Shown here: one piece after another, positions 47,889 to 57,543 of the stretch | Position numbering within the stretch: the first letter of the stretch is position 1 | Layout of the letters: every line of letters begins with the position of its first letter | Position numbers and translations under genes: made by a program | The notes under the pieces: generated by a model | What the model was told of the DNA's origin: nothing | The model's database searches: none | Seen by the model: only the letters and a program-made list of their open reading frames with translations | Origin: Candidatus Thalassolituus haligoni | GTDB lineage: Bacteria; Pseudomonadota; Gammaproteobacteria; Pseudomonadales; Oceanobacteraceae | Reading direction: 5' to 3' | DNA: 64,000 nt | NCBI RefSeq assembly: GCF_041222825.1 | Contig: NZ_CP139482.1 | Location: 837,001 to 901,000 of the forward strand

Positions 47889-49145
47889 ATGAAAAACATC
47901 CTCGGCGCTGCATTTCTGCTGATTGTTGTCTCGCTGGCTAACCAGGTCGCAGCCGCTAGCGGCCCGATCAAGCTCGGGTTGAATTACCCATCAACCGGCC
48001 GCTTTTCCTCCGATGGTATTGCGGAGGCCCAGGGGGCCATGCTGGCGGTAGAAGAGATTAATCAAAACGGCGGTATGGCAGGACGTCCCATTGAACTGAT
48101 AACCGCGAATACCGCCTCGCAACCGGAAAAGGCGATTGACAATGTCCGTCAAATGGCAAAACAGGGCGTCAGTATGGTATTTGGCGGTGTCACCAGCACG
48201 GTGACTATTGCGGCAGGAAAAGAAGCGGCTCAGCATGGGCTGCTGTATTTTGGCACCTTGAGTTATGCCAACCAGACGACGGGGGAAGAAGCCCAGCGCT
48301 ATATGTTCCGTGAGTGTCATAACTCCTGGATGATGGCCAAGTCGCTGGCGGGATACCTGTTGGAGCATCATAGCAAGGATCGGATCGGTTATATCACTGC
48401 CGACTACAGTTGGGGCTGGTCGACAGAATCTTCGCTCAGAGGCTTGTCGGGTACGGCCGACAAGGTGGTGCATCCGTCTTTTTTATTACCCTTTCCCAAA
48501 CCTCGTCACCAGCAAATGGCAGAGACACTGGACGCCGTGCTCCAGAGTGGCGTTGATACCCTGGTCATCACACTGGGCGGGCAAAATCTCGTCGCCATGT
48601 TAAGGATGATCAAAAATAATCCTGCTACTGAAAACCTGACGCTTATTGCCACCGCATTTACGTTGGGGATGGCCCGTAATGCCGGGCCTTATCTGCTGGA
48701 CGGAGTGATTGGTACGGTGCCCTGGAGCTGGAATATCCCCTATGAACTGGGTTACGAAAAAGGCCAGCGTTTTGTTGAAGCCTACGTCCGAAAATATGAC
48801 CAGTACCCGTCAAGCCCGGCTGCTTCGGCTTATAACATCGTTTATCAATACAAGGATGCCGTTGAACGTGCGGGTACGCTGGACACCGATAGCGTTATCA
48901 AGGCGCTGGAAGGTCATCGTTACACTGCGCTCAAGGATGAACAGGTGTGGCGGGCATTTGATCACCAGAATGTACAAAGTGTTTATCTGGTCAAAGGGCG
49001 GCCCCGGAATGAAGTTATTCAGGACAAATATCGGGAAAACTTCTTTCAGGTGCTGCAGTCATTTCGTGGTGATGAGCTGGTGCGGAGCTATGACGAGTGG
49101 AAAGCCGTGCGTACCAAGGCGGGCAAACCCACGTATCTTGAATAA
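47889..49145 (+). CDS. ABC transporter substrate-binding protein, Peripla_BP_6 type, orphan
   Basis: 418 residues with signal peptide (MKNILGAAFLLIVVSLANQV, cleavage near AAA). Type I periplasmic-binding fold of the branched-chain amino acid/amide/urea class: KLGLNYPSTGRFSSDG, INQNGGMAGRPIELI, NVRQMAKQGVSMVFGG and ADYSWGWSTE. No permease or ATPase genes are next to it, so it either serves a transporter elsewhere or acts as a sensor. Some family members bind aromatic acids, which would fit the region. Confidence 0.87.
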   Translation: MKNILGAAFLLIVVSLANQVAAASGPIKLGLNYPSTGRFSSDGIAEAQGAMLAVEEINQNGGMAGRPIELITANTASQPEKAIDNVRQMAKQGVSMVFGGVTSTVTIAAGKEAAQHGLLYFGTLSYANQTTGEEAQRYMFRECHNSWMMAKSLAGYLLEHHSKDRIGYITADYSWGWSTESSLRGLSGTADKVVHPSFLLPFPKPRHQQMAETLDAVLQSGVDTLVITLGGQNLVAMLRMIKNNPATENLTLIATAFTLGMARNAGPYLLDGVIGTVPWSWNIPYELGYEKGQRFVEAYVRKYDQYPSSPAASAYNIVYQYKDAVERAGTLDTDSVIKALEGHRYTALKDEQVWRAFDHQNVQSVYLVKGRPRNEVIQDKYRENFFQVLQSFRGDELVRSYDEWKAVRTKAGKPTYLE

Positions 49146-49220
49146 CTGGCTTGCCGGACTGGCCAGCGCAACTGACCCGGACAGCCAGCGCCGCCGGTCT
49201 GGGTCAGCTGTCCGGTAATT

Positions 49221-50042
49221 TTAATATACCGATGGCTCGTCTGACGTTGCCGGTGCCTTCTCCGGGTTGAAACGGCCAACCAGCTCAGCCGAAGATTTCA
49301 GCAGCAAACCGGTATCAGTACCGACACCGACAAACATGGCGCCGAGGTCGATATAGCGTTTGGCCAGGGTTTCATCGCCAATCAGAATACCGGGAGCCTT
49401 GCCTGCTTTGACAATGCGGGCGATGCAGTCTTCGATCACGGCCTGAACTTCCGGGTGGGCGGGGTTGTTCAAATGACCCATGGAGGCGCTCAGGTCGGCG
49501 GGGCCAATAAAGACACCATCAACGCCTTCGACGGTCAGAATGCTGTCCAGGTTGGTTACTCCCAGGGCGGTTTCAATCTGGATCAGCACACAGATTTGTT
49601 CATTGGCGGTTTCCAGGTAATCCGCCGTGCGGTTGAACTGGGAAGCACGCGCCAGTGGGCTGCCAACGCCGCGAATACCTTCGGGCGGGTAACGGGTGGC
49701 CGCCACCACCCCCGCAGCCTGTTCGGCAGTATCGACCATGGGGGCCAGAATGGTTTGTACACCCAGATCCAGAATTTGTTTGATACGAACGGAATCCGGC
49801 CAGACTGGACGCACGATAGGTGCCGTCGGGTAAGGCGCAATGGCCTGCAACTGTTCCAGAATGGTACGCAAATCGTTGGGGGAATGCTCACCGTCGATCA
49901 ATAACCAGTCAAAGCCGGCTCCGGCCAGCAGCTCGGCGGTGTAGCTGTTGGCAAGACCCAGCCACAGGCCTATCTGGGCACGGTTGGTCGGTACGGCACC
50001 TGTGCGGATGGCATTCTTGAAATGATTAATCGGGGCAGGCAT
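49221..50042 (-). CDS. hpaI: 4-hydroxy-2-oxoheptane-1,7-dioate aldolase (HpaI/HpcH family)
   Basis: Class II pyruvate aldolase of 273 residues, the last carbon-carbon cleavage in homoprotocatechuate degradation. Strong resemblance to E. coli Hpa[35 protein letters not shown] (catalytic His), [18 protein letters not shown], the metal Glu in [10 protein letters not shown] and metal Asp in [13 protein letters not shown]. Related GarL-type aldolases are an alternative. No other meta-cleavage genes are present in the window, so it may use another oxo-acid substrate. Last gene of a minus-strand series. Confidence 0.87.
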   Translation of the reverse strand: MPAPINHFKNAIRTGAVPTNRAQIGLWLGLANSYTAELLAGAGFDWLLIDGEHSPNDLRTILEQLQAIAPYPTAPIVRPVWPDSVRIKQILDLGVQTILAPMVDTAEQAAGVVAATRYPPEGIRGVGSPLARASQFNRTADYLETANEQICVLIQIETALGVTNLDSILTVEGVDGVFIGPADLSASMGHLNNPAHPEVQAVIEDCIARIVKAGKAPGILIGDETLAKRYIDLGAMFVGVGTDTGLLLKSSAELVGRFNPEKAPATSDEPSVY

Positions 50043-50194
50043 TGGAGATTCCTCAACTATGGATCAGATAGACATACCCCGATCATGAGAGAAAGTGGTG
50101 GCCGGTTCAAACCATCATTAATGGCAATTAACGAAGCCATTAACGGGATTTACTCTACCCGGCCTCCAATACCCGGCCCCAACACTCGATCTCC

Positions 50195-50230
50195 GTTACA
50201 ACACCCGCGTTACAACACCCGCGTTACAAC
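50195..50230. repeat. 14-bp direct repeat at the end of the PanE-like gene
   Basis: GTTACAACACCCGC occurs at 50195-50208 and 50209-50222, followed by GTTACAAC; the stop codon of the PanE-like gene is inside. Slippage duplication. Confidence 0.9.
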
Positions 50231-51192
50231 AGCTGCCGATCCAGTAGTCGTACCAGGCCCAATACCGTGGAGGCAAACGGGGTTTCAATTCCGAGCTGTT
50301 GCGCCAGATTGCAGAAGGCACCCAGCAAGGCGTTGATCTCCAGGGTTTTCCCCGCTTCCACGTCTTGCAACATGGACGTTTTGAAGGCCCCGAGTTTGAG
50401 GGTTTCCTGATTGCGGCAGGCCGGAGTGGTGTCGAGCTGGCAGCCGATACGTGTTCCCACCTGCTGGGCTTCGGCCATGATGTCTTCCGACAACTGCCGG
50501 GTGAGCGGGTCGGAGATGATCTGATCGGTGGTGGCTCGGGTCAGTGCTGAAATCGGGTTATGGGACATATTGCCCCACAGCTTGAACCAGATGTCCTTGT
50601 GGATATGGTCCGTGGTGCTGGCATCAAACCCGGCACCGGTGAGTAAGTTGGCAATGCCGTCCAGCGCTGCGGAAGGGCCGCCGAGGGCTTCACCGAGAAT
50701 CATGCGATTACCCATCTTGTGCTGAATCACACCTGGCGTCGGGCAAGTACAGGCCATGTGCAGGACACAACCGATCACCTGTTCAGCGGGCATCAGCGCA
50801 CTGAGGTGATGATGAGGATCGAGCGGTTCCAGATGCAGCGCCGAGCCGCCTGGCAGCCCGGCACCAAACCACCAGGGAATGCCGTTCATAGCGGTGACAA
50901 TACGGGTATGGGGCTTGACCAGGTGACGTAATTGCGGCACCAGTCCCGCCAGTGCTGGCTCCTTGACGGCGATAATCACCAGATCCTGTGGCGGCAAGTC
51001 ACTGGCCTGTGCCACGGCATTCACCGGGAAATACTGCACCGGCTGATTATCTTCGATCAGGCCGATGCCATGCTGTTGCAGTTGGGTCAGCGTTTCGCCT
51101 CGGGCAATCAGGTTGACGTGGCAGCCCTGTTGCGACAAACGGGCGGCGATATAACCGCCAATGGCACCGGCCCCCAGAATACATACGTTCAT
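50224..51192 (-). CDS. Ketopantoate reductase family (ApbA/PanE-like)
   Basis: 322 residues. Rossmann motif CILGAGAIGGYIAARLSQQG at the N terminus and the catalytic-lysine region KLWGNMSHNPISALTRAT, with the C-terminal helical domain ending near EINALLGAFCNLAQ. It could be 2-dehydropantoate 2-reductase, but many PanE-like proteins next to aldolases and DctP genes reduce other 2-oxo acids; the location favours a catabolic role. Lies between dctP and hpaI on the same strand. Confidence 0.83.
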   Translation of the reverse strand: MNVCILGAGAIGGYIAARLSQQGCHVNLIARGETLTQLQQHGIGLIEDNQPVQYFPVNAVAQASDLPPQDLVIIAVKEPALAGLVPQLRHLVKPHTRIVTAMNGIPWWFGAGLPGGSALHLEPLDPHHHLSALMPAEQVIGCVLHMACTCPTPGVIQHKMGNRMILGEALGGPSAALDGIANLLTGAGFDASTTDHIHKDIWFKLWGNMSHNPISALTRATTDQIISDPLTRQLSEDIMAEAQQVGTRIGCQLDTTPACRNQETLKLGAFKTSMLQDVEAGKTLEINALLGAFCNLAQQLGIETPFASTVLGLVRLLDRQLL

Positions 51193-51348
51193 TGGCTATT
51201 CTCCTGAATACCTGCGGATGATCCGTTACGGCCGGAAAGCCCGGAGCGGATCTGGCCGCCAATCATTATCGAAATCGAAATCGAAATCGAAACCGAACGC
51301 GGACAAGCGGGTGTTGTTGTCCGCGTCACGGCGGTGTGACGGATCTTG
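51193..51348. repeat. Gap with GAAATC hexanucleotide microsatellite
   Basis: Within this intergenic gap, about 51267-51297 holds four to five tandem copies of ATCGAA, ending in a diverged ACCGAA. No gene is seen. Slippage-prone, possibly part of an intergenic stem. Confidence 0.7.
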
Positions 51349-52386
51349 TTACGGCTGCTCAACATGATTGACAGCGTGTTGCTGTTCATAAGACAGCGCC
51401 TGTTGTTTCAGGTAATTCATTGCCTGGGTAGCATCGACGTTGCGATCTGCAACACTGATCACCCATTCCTCCGGCAAATACGCCAGCCTGTCACGGAAGG
51501 CGATTGTTAGCGCGTCTTCTTCGCGTAATTGCAGGATCTTGACCCCTGCGGCACGGGCAGTCTTGTAGCCTTCCTTGTCGCCGGTTTCCCAGGCACGTCC
51601 TGCCAGGGCGGACAGCTTTTCACCTGAGACACTGAGAATGGCGTCGCGGTCACGGGGATCCAGACTGTCCATAAACTCCGGGTTGGCAAAGAAGGCAAAG
51701 GAGCTGGCGTAGAGACCCTTGGGGATAACCGTGAGTTGCTGGCTGACTTCGCTCAGGCGGGAGTATTTCTGCTCCAGTGCTGGCATAAAGGTGCCGTCGA
51801 CCACGCCTTGCTGCATCATTTCATACGTTTTTGGGGCAGGTGCTTGTACCGGGGTGACACCCAGACGTTCTGCGATTGGCCCCTGCAGACCGCCACCAAT
51901 CCGAATTTTCATCTGCGACAGTTCTTCCAGAGTATCAAATCGGTTACGGGTATGAATCTGGGACGGGCCATGGACGAACATCCCCAGTAATTCAAGGCCG
52001 TCAAATTCATGGGCACTGGCAAAGTATTTTTCCTGCGTGCGCCACAAAGCAACTGAGGTCGCTTCGGCGCTGTTACTGATATTCGGCAGCTCCGCCACCA
52101 ATGGCAGTTTGAAGCGCCCCGGAATATAGCCCAGCACACTGAATCCCATATCAACCACGCCATCTTCCACCAGCGCAAACAGCGATTTGGGGTGGCCCAT
52201 ACCGTACTCCAGTTTTACCGTAACACGTCCTTCGGTGGCGTCTTCAACCCATTTGATCCAGGTTGGCCAGACCACCGCGTTTTGCGGGTTGGACGGCGGC
52301 AACCAGGTGGCGACGCGGATAGTGGTTTGTGCCTGGACGCTGACAGACAGCAGCAGGCTAAAAAACAAGCTGACAAGATATTTCAT
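51349..52386 (-). CDS. TRAP substrate-binding protein without permease genes
   Basis: 345 residues, signal peptide MKYLVSLFFSLLLSVSVQAQ. Close paralogue of the receptor at 1092-2117: ATWLPPSNPQNAVVWPTW, FALVEDGVVDMGF, YEMMQQGVVDGTFMPALEQ and LSVSGEKLSALAGRAWE. No dctQ or dctM follows; the next genes on the strand are PanE-like and HpaI. It may share the DctQM made from 2128-4001 or another locus. The cargo is likely similar to that of its paralogue, an aromatic or hydroxy acid. Confidence 0.9.
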   Translation of the reverse strand: MKYLVSLFFSLLLSVSVQAQTTIRVATWLPPSNPQNAVVWPTWIKWVEDATEGRVTVKLEYGMGHPKSLFALVEDGVVDMGFSVLGYIPGRFKLPLVAELPNISNSAEATSVALWRTQEKYFASAHEFDGLELLGMFVHGPSQIHTRNRFDTLEELSQMKIRIGGGLQGPIAERLGVTPVQAPAPKTYEMMQQGVVDGTFMPALEQKYSRLSEVSQQLTVIPKGLYASSFAFFANPEFMDSLDPRDRDAILSVSGEKLSALAGRAWETGDKEGYKTARAAGVKILQLREEDALTIAFRDRLAYLPEEWVISVADRNVDATQAMNYLKQQALSYEQQHAVNHVEQP

Positions 52387-52529
52387 GATTCGCTCTTTTA
52401 CCGTTGGTTATTTTTTATTGTTATGGCGTACCCGACGACAGGTGGTTGCAACCGGGTACTACACTGTCGAACTAACGAGTGTTTCAGGTCTTGAGGGTAT
52501 TGCCAGTGTTACTGGCTAACCGCTTAGTA

Positions 52530-53321
52530 TCAGTATTTGAACGAGGGATCCTGCTTCTCGACCAGCCGAATAAATGCTGCCAGAGCATCTTCACCGGCAC
52601 CAAAACGCGGATCGAAATTCAACGAATCTGCGACACAGCGCTCGAGTACATCTTTAGCAATACTTTGCGGCTTGCCCATGCTCAGCGTCGCCAGCTGGCA
52701 TTCACAGGCACGGTTCACCAGCCACATCAGCGAAAAAGCCTGGGCCAGGGTATGGCCAATAATCACCGGGCCGTGGTTTTTCAGCATCAAGACCGGTTTG
52801 TCGCCAGCACTGGCCAAAATGCGATTGCCTTCATCGGCGTGCACGGTAATCCCTTCAAAGTCATGCCAGGCGACCTTGCCGTACAGCTGGGCCGAATAAA
52901 AATTACTGTAAGACAGGCCATCTTCAAGACAACACACCGCCAGTGTTGGCGTAGTGTGAACATGCATCACGCAATGACCGTCGGCGACCTGGGCATGAAT
53001 GGCACCGTGGAAGGTGAAACCGGCCGGATTAATGGGCCAGTCGGAATGACCCATTAACGTGCCGTTGATATCCACTTTCACCAGATTCGAGGCCGTCACC
53101 TCGCTGTAATGCAGCCCAAACGGATTAATCAGAAAATATTCAGTGCCGGGAATACGCAGCGAAATATGGTTGTAGATGCCTTCATCCCAGCCCATATAAG
53201 CGAACACCCGATAGGTACCTGCCAGCTTGACACGCGCTTGCCATTCTTCTGCACTGAAACGGGTTGGCTTGTTGAAATTGTTTTGGTCACGGATCAAGGC
53301 GTCATTCTGCACATCAGTCAT
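52530..53321 (-). CDS. Class II aldolase/adducin family protein
   Basis: 263 residues from ATG 53321 (an upstream ATG at 53381 would add a poorly conserved leader). Zinc-site histidines are in CVMHVHTTPTLAV and later in LKNHGPVIIG; the domain begins with MGWDEGIYNHISLRIPG. Members are fuculose-phosphate-type aldolases, decarboxylases or adducin-like proteins; the substrate is not clear. It is the first gene of the minus-strand set with dctP, panE-like and hpaI, and is divergent from a LysR gene. Confidence 0.85.
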   Translation of the reverse strand: MTDVQNDALIRDQNNFNKPTRFSAEEWQARVKLAGTYRVFAYMGWDEGIYNHISLRIPGTEYFLINPFGLHYSEVTASNLVKVDINGTLMGHSDWPINPAGFTFHGAIHAQVADGHCVMHVHTTPTLAVCCLEDGLSYSNFYSAQLYGKVAWHDFEGITVHADEGNRILASAGDKPVLMLKNHGPVIIGHTLAQAFSLMWLVNRACECQLATLSMGKPQSIAKDVLERCVADSLNFDPRFGAGEDALAAFIRLVEKQDPSFKY

Positions 53322-53480
53322 GGTGTTACCCCGGTGTAGAGGAGAGGTTATTTTCGTTAGCATGTTAATTATTGACATCAAGGGCGGGTAGACTGATCTT
53401 TATGGAAGGGGTTATAGGTAAAGCTGATAGCCTTGTGTTGGCAGTCTGTGCCAGTACTCAGATATGGATGGATCACAAGC

Positions 53481-54428
53481 GTGAATACCCGACAATTGCT
53501 GTATTTGATCACCTGCGCCCGCACCGGCTCCATCGCGGCGGCGGCTCGTGAACTGGATATCGCCCAGCCCAGCATCAGCCAGCAACTGGCCGCGCTGGAA
53601 CATGAATTAAAAACCCGACTGCTGGAACGCGACCACAAAGGCGTGCGGTTAACAGCGGCAGGACAACGGTTTTTGCCAGTTGCCAGCACGGCCTTGCAAC
53701 AGCTGGAGGGTGCCAAGGTTGCCTTGCAGGAGTCTGCCGCCGACCCGTTTGGTCGCGTGGTGATTGGTATGACACAACCCACGGGGAACGCCCTGGCAAT
53801 CCCGTTGTTTGCCGACATTAACCGGCGCTATCCAGGGATAGAACTGGATTTGTACACCGGTTTGTCCAGCCGCTTGTATGAGCAGTTGCGCAAAGGCGAA
53901 GTGGACTTGCTGGTGTGCCCGGAAGATGCCAGCTCGCACATGGGTATGGTCAGCGAACCACTACTGACCGAACGCTTGTTTCTGGCGGTGAGCACCCGAG
54001 CGGATGGTGATTATGCCCAGCTGGCCAGTCGCGACAGCCTCCGTTTCAGTGAACTGGCCAACTACCAGGTGATGTACACCAGCGAACAGGATTCTTTGGG
54101 CTTTAGAGTCGCACAGTATGAGAAACTAACGGGTGTTCGTCTGCAGCGGCAGATACCTTTCGGTCAGCTACTGACCAGCATGCGCTACGTGGCGGAAGGC
54201 TACGGTTTGATGATTTGCTCGACGACGGCAGCTTACCCGCAAGTGCGTCAGGGAGAGGTGAAACTGCTCCCGGTGATCGAGCCGGACATGACTCGCCAGA
54301 TGAACCTGGTATACCTGCACGAATACAAGCAAAACGCCGCGTTTATACGAGTGGTCGAAGCGATCCGGCAGCAGTGCCAGCAGTTGGTGGACGACGGCAC
54401 CTGGGTAACGACCGAGGCGCCGCGTTAG
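53481..54428 (+). CDS. LysR-family transcriptional regulator
   Basis: 315 residues from GTG 53481; the frame is open further up, but NTRQLLYLITCARTGSIAAA is the normal LysR beginning. Helix-turn-helix continues ELDIAQPSISQQLAALE; the effector domain follows (GRVVIGMTQPTGNALA). The 160-bp divergent gap to the class II aldolase gene suggests it regulates that minus-strand operon. The CatR/CbbR-like MRYVAEGYGLMICS segment does not fix the ligand. Confidence 0.87.
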   Translation: MNTRQLLYLITCARTGSIAAAARELDIAQPSISQQLAALEHELKTRLLERDHKGVRLTAAGQRFLPVASTALQQLEGAKVALQESAADPFGRVVIGMTQPTGNALAIPLFADINRRYPGIELDLYTGLSSRLYEQLRKGEVDLLVCPEDASSHMGMVSEPLLTERLFLAVSTRADGDYAQLASRDSLRFSELANYQVMYTSEQDSLGFRVAQYEKLTGVRLQRQIPFGQLLTSMRYVAEGYGLMICSTTAAYPQVRQGEVKLLPVIEPDMTRQMNLVYLHEYKQNAAFIRVVEAIRQQCQQLVDDGTWVTTEAPR

Positions 54429-54460
54429 CGTGAAACCAGGCCGATAGCATACGTTTGATG

Positions 54461-55181
54461 TCAGCCTGTTGCTGTTTGGTGATGGGAATCACCCGGTAAA
54501 AGGAATAGCGGCGTGAGGTACAGCAGCGGTGCGTAGCCAATATCGTCAAACGCCACTACTTTGCCAAGCACCTTACCAAGCAGAGTCGAGTGGTTGCCAC
54601 CATCGATACGCTGGTCGTTTTTGTACTGAAAACGGGCGGCACATATGATCGGTGATAGACCAGAACAGGTTGCGCCAGGCGACCACCTCGCCCAGTTCGG
54701 CACCCACATTACGGAAATCGATTTAACAATCGCGTGGTTCAAATACAGACAGTTTTCCTGAATACGCTGGTACCAGGTACGGGCGTTATCGGCAAAGTCA
54801 CCATAAAACTCCGGGTTGGCACCCAGAACATCCCCAAAGGCGGCTTTATAGTCGGCAGTACGACCCATCCAGCCATAACTCATACGCGCCCATTCCGCGA
54901 TGGCATCCCGCTGTTCCAACAATTCCTGTGGTGAGCGGGCGTAACGGAAAAATTTGTGCGTATAACCGCCATTGCCGGTATCCGTCGCCCAGCACAGTTT
55001 GTCTTTGGTTTCCTCAGCGTGCAAAGCATCGTACATGGCGGCAACCGACGCAGCGGCATTCTTGAAGGCCGGGTGCGCGGTGACATTCTCGACCCGCTCA
55101 CCGGCGTAATACACCTCACGGCCATCGTTCAGGCTGGCAAGAAACTCCGCACCATTAAACGGGCGTCCGGTTTGCTGGATC
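54461..55181 (-). pseudogene. Mosaic fragment: hpaB pieces joined to an hpaC-like piece
   Basis: Reading on the minus strand: 55181-54723 is a near-identical copy of the hpaB 5' coding part (equivalent to 62205-61747, offset 7024). A 511-bp deletion follows, then 54722-54638 is a copy of a later hpaB part (equivalent to 61235-61151, offset 6513). Below 54638 comes an hpaC-like segment (RFQYKNDQRIDGGNH, VVAFDDIGYAPLLY) that is only moderately similar to hpaC at about 59960-60078. The whole stays open as one frame with the IS4 remnant, so a 369-residue chimera could be translated. The hpaC join has a GGCACA microhomology. Not a functional oxygenase. Confidence 0.85.
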
Positions 55182-56046
55182 AGACGCAACAGCACATAAC
55201 TGATCATCGCCATTAAAACCTGCAATTTGACGGCGTTTTCTGACGTACCATAGAACTGTTTGATCTTGAGATTCTGCTTGATCCACTTGAAAAACAATTC
55301 AATCTGCCAGCGCTGTTTGTACAAATCCGCAATCGCCAGAGCGCTGCGTTTCAGGTCATTGGTGATGAAGACCAGCTCCTTGTCATCCTGCTGACGATGA
55401 AACACGACTCGCCTCAAGGTGCGGCCTTTCAGATACGATCGGGTCTCGATTTTTTCATCGCTCACCACCCCCACGCCTGTTGGCGGCAGAGACTTTGTGA
55501 CCTTGTAATTCATATCTTTCTTCATCCTGCCCACAAACAGACAGCCCTCATTCACGAGTTTTCGAGCCATGCCCCACCGTTATAAGCACGCTCAAATACG
55601 TAAATAGTCCCTTTAAAAACAGAGAGTTGAGAGATGGCGCGGCCATCATTGACCCTGAGTGATGACTTCTCGACGGCCTTTCTGTCTGGCCAAGCGGGAC
55701 AGCAAGCGAAAGAACAGCACGTAATACACCCGCGTGGAGCGCTTTTGATTGGCATCGGCCAGTGTGCTTTTGCGGACGGGCTTCAGGCTCAGGTGGTACA
55801 GACGGCAGGATTGAACATCGAGCTGTTCAACCAGCCTTCGCAGAGAGGAAGCACCACTCAGCTGACCCACCAGCAAGGCCACAAATTGCCCCCAGCATGA
55901 CAAGGTTCGTGTGCGTTTGTCGGCTTGGTATTGATCGACGGTTTTCTGAAATTGATGACGAGGGATGACGTTGAGTCGCTGTGCCAGCACGGTGTTAGCC
56001 TGTGCCAAGCCCGGTTCCTCTGAATGATGTCTGTGAGAAGCTTCAT
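55182..56046 (-). pseudogene. IS4-family transposase, internally deleted and 3' truncated
   Basis: N-terminal part from a TTG near 56008 (MAQANTVLAQRLNVIPRHQF, then CWGQFVALLVGQLSGASSLR) is followed, after a missing central part that should hold the first catalytic acids, by DGRAISQLSVFKGTIYVFERA in one frame and RMKKDMNYKVTKSLPPTG through LYKQRWQIELFFKWIKQNL in another. The C-terminal YVLLRLIQQ runs straight into hpaB sequence at a shared ATCCAGCAAACC, so the join is at microhomology. No terminal repeat was identified at the join. Confidence 0.78.
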
Positions 56047-56493
56047 TTTACCGGAAACGGCATGGGAACCGGGCTTCTTTCTTTTGGCGGGTCAGTTAAC
56101 CGGACAGTAGTGGGCGTAAACCGCTGTATCGGATAAAACACTTGATCCATTGAAGATAGGTCTTCTCTGTTCTGAGGCTGCATCCATTCAGCCGCATGAA
56201 TCTGGAGACTTGATTGATGAAAGGTCTTTTGCTCATGCTTCTGCCTCTCTCTATAAGTCTGTATGTATGAACAGTATAATCAAGTCGGAGAGAAAATCCA
56301 TGCGCGTATTTCCAGAGAGCTTGCGCATTTTTTCGGTTGGTGTTAGCGTAACCTCATGAAATACCTGCCCTCCTTTCGCAACAAATCGTGCCACCAGAAA
56401 AACGCGCATGCGCATGAATAAACTGTTATGTGTTTCTTGCGGGGATGTGAATCGCGTTGAAGATGAGGGTAATCGAGGTTCTAGTAGTTATAT
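56047..56493. other. Gap between IS4 remnant and the Lrp gene
   Basis: About 450 bases. No convincing gene; a 69-codon plus-strand frame at 56150 has no recognisable features. CTGTTATGTG near 56420 could mark the start boundary of the integron-type cassette that follows, but this is weak. Confidence 0.3.
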
Positions 56494-56886
56494 TCATTTT
56501 ATTAACTTTAAAATACTTGAGACTCTATATCTCCCATAACTTAATAATAAATCTAAAAAAACTTCTAATTCTTTATCAATGCCTATAAAAACAATAAGAT
56601 AACACCCATCTCCTGTTACCTTAAACGCTTGATTTACTAGGTTTTGTTGTTTTAAAAACTCATCAAACTTCACGAAGTCTCTTGTATCCATGAAAACTGT
56701 TATAAAGTGTTGCTTAAGATTATCTTGCTTGATGGTGTAACCCGATATAATGCCTAAGTCTTCCATCTGTTTTACACGGGTTGCCACAGCTTGTCCTGTT
56801 AAGTGAACTTTCTTTCCAATATCTTGCCAACTCATTCTGCCATTTTGCTTAAGGCAATCCAGTATTTTTGTATTCATCTTATCCAA
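56494..56886 (-). CDS. Lrp/AsnC-family regulator
   Basis: 130 residues: N-terminal helix-turn-helix (LKQNGRMSWQDIGKKVHLTG, then VATRVKQMEDLGIISGYTIK) and a C-terminal RAM domain with the usual alternating strands, ending in SSILKLIK. AT-rich codon use differs from the GC-rich neighbours. Divergent from the isochorismatase-like gene with a 117-bp gap, so it probably regulates it. Together with that gene and the attC it appears to be an acquired cassette. Confidence 0.87.
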   Translation of the reverse strand: MDKMNTKILDCLKQNGRMSWQDIGKKVHLTGQAVATRVKQMEDLGIISGYTIKQDNLKQHFITVFMDTRDFVKFDEFLKQQNLVNQAFKVTGDGCYLIVFIGIDKELEVFLDLLLSYGRYRVSSILKLIK

Positions 56887-57003
56887 AGTATTAATCCTTT
56901 CATAATGTAAGTAATGGCACTAAATGTCTTTCGTTATGCAATTCTTTAAAAAAAATCCCTCTGTATTATTACTCACTTAATCAATTCTACAGAGAGAAAT
57001 GAA

Positions 57004-57543
57004 ATGAAAGAAGCACTATTAATTATCGACTTGCAAAATGACTATTTTTGTGGTGGCAAAATGGAACTTGAAGGGGTGGAAGAAGCGTTAAATAAAACGA
57101 ATGAGTTAATTTCATATGCAAGAACTCATGAATATGAAATATTTTTCATTCAGCATTTTTCTACAAGAGAAGGGGCAACGTTCTTTATACCTGAAACAAA
57201 AGGTGTAGAGCTCCATGAAAGTCTGGATTTTACTAATGATACAATTATCAAAAAAAATTATCCAAACAGCTTTAGAGAAACGAGCCTACAAGAACATTTG
57301 GACAAAGAAAAAATAAAAGAGTTAATTATTTGCGGTGCAATGACTCATATGTGCATTGAATCAACGGTGAGAGCTGGATTTGATCTTGGGTATAAAATTA
57401 CATTAGCTTCAGATGCCTGTGCTACTAGGTCATTAAACTATAACCAACAAACTATAAAGGCAAAAGATGTACAATTAAGTTGCATAGCTTCATTAAATGG
57501 AATATTTTGCCAAGCTAAATTGGTGAAAGAGATAAACACATAA
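57004..57543 (+). CDS. Isochorismatase-like cysteine hydrolase
   Basis: 179 residues. Catalytic triad visible as D9 in ALLIIDLQNDYF, a lysine at K83/K84 in TIIKKNYPNSF, and C117 in CGAMTHMCIESTVRAGFDLG. Nicotinamidase, biuret hydrolase and isochorismatase relatives share this fold; the substrate cannot be named. AT-rich. AGAGAGAAATGAA precedes the ATG. The stop codon lies inside the left end of an attC site, as in integron cassettes. Confidence 0.87.
   Translation: MKEALLIIDLQNDYFCGGKMELEGVEEALNKTNELISYARTHEYEIFFIQHFSTREGATFFIPETKGVELHESLDFTNDTIIKKNYPNSFRETSLQEHLDKEKIKELIICGAMTHMCIESTVRAGFDLGYKITLASDACATRSLNYNQQTIKAKDVQLSCIASLNGIFCQAKLVKEINT

Noticed and set aside
56150..56359. 69-codon plus-strand frame near the IS4 remnant
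   Set aside because: No family resemblance, no convincing ribosome-binding site and a composition like surrounding non-coding sequence.
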